Origin: Euryodendron excelsum
Taxonomy: Eukaryota; Streptophyta; Magnoliopsida; Ericales; Pentaphylacaceae
NCBI GenBank assembly: GCA_033060915.1
Contig: CM065386.1
Span: 8,161,501 to 8,225,500, forward strand
Length of the DNA stretch: 64,000 bases
Reading direction: 5' to 3'
Positions 60,001 through 64,000 of the stretch are shown here, piece by piece. The notes beneath the pieces are model-generated. The model did no database searches. It was not told the origin of the DNA and was given only the letters and a program-made list of their open reading frames with translations. The first letter of the stretch is position 1. The number at the start of each line of letters is the position of its first letter. A program made the position numbers and the translations under genes.

Positions 60001-61310
60001 TATTTTTACCTTGGTCCCCTCAATACAAAATTACAAATCATGAGTCGGCCACTTAGGCTAACTACAACAAACATGACCTTAAATAATGCTCGTGTACACC
60101 TGCAAGCTTGTGCTAGAATGATCACCTAAAGATTTATGGTAATATCGCAGGATTATGGAGTTAATGTGTTGCTTGATCGCAATGCGTTTTTGGTGGATAT
60201 TGCAAACGAAAGCCAGGGCCGAATCTTGAAAATCGACTCCATTGAGGATGGCAAGAATTGGGAAGGGATGGACATGCTGATCTTCAACACGTGGCATTGG
60301 TGGAATTACAGAAACTCTCATCAACCGTCCGTTAATACTACTTCAAACAAATTTTTTTTTTTTTTGACCTTTTCTCCCACTAACCTTTGGAAAATCCTAT
60401 GAATTAACGTGAAATGCTATTAATTTTTATTAACTAATCAAATAGTTGTGATCTTGCAGATGGGATTATATTCAAATAGGAAATCAAGTGCTAAAAGACA
60501 TGGATCGGACGGTTGCGTTCGAGACGGCGCTTGGTACATGGGGTGGTTGGGTGGACTCCAACGTTGATCCAACCAAAACTCTAGTATTCTTTCAAGGGAT
60601 TTCTCCAAATCATTACAAGTAAGCTCTTTAACCCAAGTTATCCCATAAATAGAAGGATTTCCATCTTTTACTGTTACATTCTAAGTAGTCGTGTTCAAAT
60701 TTGTAATGTATTTTATGCGTGTTCAAGTGACAAATTTTCTTAAGTATCTAAACCGTGTTCAATTTTTAAAAAAATTATATGATAAACACATACTAAAGAA
60801 TTTTGGATGAGTGTAATAATAGACACAAATATGGTACATTCTTAAAAATGTCTGTGTTTAATGAGAAATGGAAATAAGAAAGAAAAACAAGGTCCAAGCT
60901 GGATTAATCAGCATGACACCCAAAAAGAAATAAAAAGATGTTAAAAATTACATAATTAGAACCGTATTCATTATTCTCACTTCTGTTTGCTTATCCTTTT
61001 AATTAGTGGCTCGGAGTGGAACGAACCCAAAGCAAACAATTGCGAGGGGCAGACGACACCGGTGCCGGGCTCAACATATCCGGGAAGCTATCCGCCGGCT
61101 GTAGCCGTGGTTAAGAGGGCGTTAAGCAAGATTAAAAATCCTGTTACTTTGCTTGATATAACGACGCTTTCGCTGCTACGAAAAGATGGACATCCTTCAA
61201 TCTATGGGATAGGTGGTACCAAAGGAATGGACTGCACCCATTGGTGTATTGCAGGAGTCCCCGATACTTGGAACCAGATCCTTTACAAACTTATTTCGGA
61301 AAGAAATTGA
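57008..61310 (+). CDS. TRICHOME BIREFRINGENCE-LIKE (TBL) / PC-esterase protein, probable polysaccharide O-acetyltransferase
   Basis: Five exons, 57008-57258, 58921-59092, 60151-60326, 60460-60618 and 61007-61310, join to 1062 nt (353 aa) with GT-AG introns and no internal stop. An N-terminal hydrophobic segment (about 5-23, ending ANA/Q) is a signal peptide or signal anchor. Next comes the Cys-rich TBL/PMR5N domain ([18 protein letters not shown], residues about 30-47; [24 protein letters not shown]). The GDSL-like catalytic motif [10 protein letters not shown] has its Ser at 105. The second motif, DCTHWC, holds the catalytic Asp328 and His331 (DXXH). Known TBLs act in the Golgi, acetylating xylan, pectin or other wall polymers. 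The sequence fits the short TBL37-43/PMR5-related group; the exact substrate cannot be told. DCTHWCIAG replaces the common DCSHWCLPG. Intron 1 (1.66 kb) and intron 2 (1.06 kb) contain repeat relics. Confidence 0.93.
58077..58257. repeat. hAT-like non-autonomous repeat in TBL intron 1
   Basis: Left end CAGGGCCGCGACCCTCCAAAA, right end AAGTCCGCCACTG, whose reverse complement is CAGTGGCGGACTT. The body has AAAATTTAAAATTTTTATCTT. This recalls widespread plant hAT relics with CAGGGGCGGA-type ends. Similar bodies (TTGGTCCC...AAAATTCAAAAA...TTTACATTGACC) occur in intron 2 at about 59215-59440 and 59935-60050. No target duplication was seen. Confidence 0.4.
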
Positions 61311-62022
61311 AACAAATATTGCTTAATTACACTGAGAATTTAATAAGAAAATTGAAAAATTAATAAGGTTGTATATATTATTGCATATTATGTGCAGTGA
61401 ATTAGGCATTTGAAGCAATGCCCATTTGAATGAATGTTGAAACTCTAAAGTGGGTTTGGGGCCATGTTGATGCAGCTCATTATACCCACGACCATGAGTA
61501 TGGTGGGTTGTTCAAATTGTAATTGTCCGAACAAACTTTTTGGACAATTAATATATATGGGTGCAAAACATTTGTTCAAACTATATATGTTTATTTTTCA
61601 TAGATCGACACGTGCCCTTAGATCTAGGAATAGGATTTTTCCAACTTTTTAGTAGCAAAATGACGAGGACAAAGGCGGGTGGACCTTTTTGTTTTTTTTT
61701 TTGGATAGTTATGTGACCATTACAAAGGCCATAAATTGGATTTGTCTTTAGGTTGAAGGAGAAAACTGCCAATGATGCAATTGATTGATAATCCTTTTCA
61801 ACCAACTTATGGTTACATGACAAAAACAAATTGATTGCATTAAAAAAAAAAAGAAGAAGAAAAAGAAAAAGAGAGAGAGAGAGAGAGAGAGAAAAGAGAG
61901 AAGTTGGGCTGATTAAATGAAATAGAATGAGCCGTGTATTTTATATTTGATTGTTGATTTGTTAAGATTATTGGACAAATGTCCAGTCTGACATGTTTTT
62001 TTATCATAATGTAATTACTTTT

Positions 62023-62195
62023 TGGATAATACTATACAATTAAAAAATTTATACAGAATTTATTATCAGAATGATGTAGTTAAATTGTGGGCCTACTATT
62101 TTAAAATAAAGAACCCATCAAGATACTTATTATTACAAAACTGTCATCGACACATTATTCTGGTGTAGAATTCTATATAAAAATTTTGAAAGAAT
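62023..62195. mobile_element. AT-rich MITE-like element (GGATAATGCTATAC family)
   Basis: Starts TGGATAATACTATACAATTA and ends near TATATAAAAATTTTGAAAGA. The interior has TTACAAAACTGTCATCGACAC, as in the copy at 24445. Confidence 0.5.
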
Positions 62196-62995
62196 ATTTA
62201 TAGAATGACAAAAGAGGAAAAAACAAAAAACAAAAAGAGAATCATTTTATCACCATTCAATGTATAAAACTCTTCATCATTAATAGCCAAGAATGGATAC
62301 CACGTGATGAAGGAGGTGACAAAGCAATTGGCTGTTGATAAGGATCGAACCATCCAATGAAGCTCATGTAATTTAAGCAAGTAGGGCCTGCCAATAGCGT
62401 TGTCAAAGTTTCTCACACTATTCTGTAGTGTCCCGCGAAATACATAGAATATCCACCTCCCTTTTCTTTTATAGGTTCCATTTGAACGCCTCAAGAGAAG
62501 TATTAGTTATGAAAAGAAGGGAACGAAGGAGAACGGAGAAGGCGTAACCCACCCTTGTTAATTTGCATAAATAAGAGAGAAGAGAGAACTAATAATTAAT
62601 AAAGAGAAGTGAAGTATATAATGTAATTTTAATATTATACATATTCTTTTTTAAAATTTTAGTTCTTTTTGCTATAAGTTAATGAGTATAATTAGTATTT
62701 AAAATATAAAATAATAACAAGAATTACATTTTCATTCTATCTCCTTTTAATTCTGTAGGATAAAAGAGGAAAAAAAATGCTTGCCTTTTCACCTTTCATT
62801 CACTTTCACTCCACTCCTTAAAAGTTATCCAAACCACTCAATTTAAATGTAGTACAACAAATGATAATCAGCATAATGCATGAAATTTCACACCTCACTC
62901 AAGCACCACAAACCCCCAGCATAACAACTCAGATATCTATGATTTTAAAAAAAAAGTTTCCTTTATGAAAAGATAAATAATTGGCTAACAATCGG

Positions 62996-63028
<33 letters not shown>

Positions 63029-63032
<4 letters not shown>

Positions 63033-63985
63033 AATGGGAGTGAGAAGTGAAAGAGAGAGACACAAAGTGACAGAGCCGTTTTTTTCTCTCCCTTTTGCAA
63101 CATCCAGCTCAGTGAAAGAGCAATGTGTGGAGCTGATTTCACCATAGAAAGGAACCATCAATGCACCACACAAAAACCAAAATAAAAGGACAACTAAGAG
63201 AAAAGACATGTCTTCCATAATACAGCAACCACCGGTACAACGACATTTCATTATTTAACAGGGGCAAAATTGTCAAAACAGTGGACATTCACTACTGTGC
63301 CATTACAAAAGAAGATGGGGGTAAAAATGTTTGAAAATGAAATTAAGACCGCAGACGAAAACGATTGACCCCATGATATACTTTTTTATGTAGTTTGACC
63401 TTTTCTAAAAAGATGAATAATTGGCTAGAGAAGAATACATAAATTCGCTTTCAGAATTCAGACAACATTGTGGTTTGTCTTAATTCGTTGCATTGGAGCT
63501 ACGTTTCAAATAACGATCAGAATTGGTAAAAGAAGGAGAGAGAGAGAGAGAGCAACATGAAGGAAAGAGTGTGTGAGGAACAAAAGAAAGCTAGAGATGA
63601 GACCTTGAGAGTGAAGCTGGAGATAAAAGTGAGAAGTGAAAGAGAGACTTGAAGTGACAGAGCTATTTTACTCTGCCCCTTTTACGACAACGAGCTCCTC
63701 CGTGAGAGAGTATTGTGGAATTGATTTCACTACAAAAATGGACCAGCAATGCACCGCACAAAAAACTGAAATGACACCTAAGAGAAAAAAAAAAATCATG
63801 TATTACATAATACAGCCGCCGGTGCAATGACATTTTTTTATTTAATAAGGGCAAAATCGTTAAAACAATGGATGTTCACTGGTGTATGATTGTATCATTA
63901 CAAAAGAAACAGGGGGATAAAAATGTCAAAAAATGAAAGTAAGGCGGCAGACCAACGCTTTGCTCAATGACACTTTTTGTATAGT
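63029..63985 (+). repeat. Direct repeat pair, about 365 bp each, about 590 bp apart
   Basis: Units 63029-63395 and 63620-63985 share GTGAGAAGTGAAAGAGAGA, AGTGACAGAGC, TGATTTCAC.A, ATGCACC.CACAAAAA, TAATACAGC and AGGGGCAAAAT-type strings. Each is preceded by a GA run and by AAATAATTGGCTA or AATAATTGGCTAGA. Non-coding; the second reaches almost to the window end. Confidence 0.75.
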
Positions 63986-64000
63986 TAAGAGCTTAGAAGT

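Larger units (their letters stand above)
61311..64000. other. TBL 3' UTR and repeat-rich intergenic DNA
   Basis: No gene recognised. Contains a GA microsatellite (about 61871-61892), an AT-rich MITE-like copy (62023-62195), a GA run (63000-63028), a shorter GA run (about 63535-63553) and a direct repeat pair at 63029-63395 and 63620-63985. Minus-strand frames here are low-complexity and not credible proteins. Confidence 0.6.

Noticed and set aside
62963..63251. Minus-strand ORFs with a signal-peptide-like Leu/Phe run (also 63663-63854)
   Set aside because: They arise from the GA microsatellite and direct repeats. The two units do not conserve a common reading frame.

Overview
This window is nuclear DNA of a flowering plant, most likely a eudicot. 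The evidence is split genes with GT-AG introns, two plant-specific gene families, Ty1/Copia and Ty3/Gypsy LTRs, a DUF4283-type LINE, and many small AT-rich transposon relics. The species cannot be named from sequence alone. No bacterial, organellar, rRNA, tRNA or CRISPR feature was seen.

Two complete genes lie on the + strand. The first (24914-54133) is a leucine-rich-repeat receptor-like kinase with a malectin domain (LRR-RLK subfamily VIII-2). I rebuilt it by hand as 24 exons that join in frame to 3012 nt, giving a 1003-residue protein. Its ectodomain exons are clustered at 24.9-28.2 kb and the rest is spread to 54.1 kb, because introns 11, 13 and 16 are swollen by mobile elements. The second gene (57008-61310) is a five-exon PC-esterase of the TRICHOME BIREFRINGENCE-LIKE (TBL) family, 353 residues, a likely Golgi polysaccharide O-acetyltransferase.

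Region by region: 1-15.36 kb is a diverged duplicate (copy A) of 31.18-51.77 kb (copy B). It carries RLK exons 12-18 (last LRRs plus the malectin domain) in open frame, but the transmembrane and kinase exons are missing. Just after copy A, 15491-15743 resembles the DNA upstream of the TBL gene (56455-56692). So the duplicated unit once reached past the kinase, and a deletion removed that part. The stretch 15.7-24.9 kb is gene-poor, AT-rich DNA with a solo LTR holding GAGTCGACTC palindromes. The RLK follows; its intron 13 holds a decayed Sirevirus-like Copia element (37382-45744) and its intron 16 holds a solo LTR of the same family in the opposite orientation (48933-49776). The TBL gene and a repeat-rich tail (61.3-64 kb) close the window.

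The insertions give a relative history. A DUF4283 LINE and GACAC-rich small elements are shared by both copies and so predate the duplication. The Copia element and its solo LTR are found only in copy B. A 1.98-kb Gypsy-type solo LTR and a 613-bp TIR element are found only in copy A.

The most interesting points are the kinase-less RLK paralogue, whose reading frame runs through the retained intron into a hydrophobic tail, and the inverted LTR pair that flanks RLK exons 14-16 and could affect their splicing.
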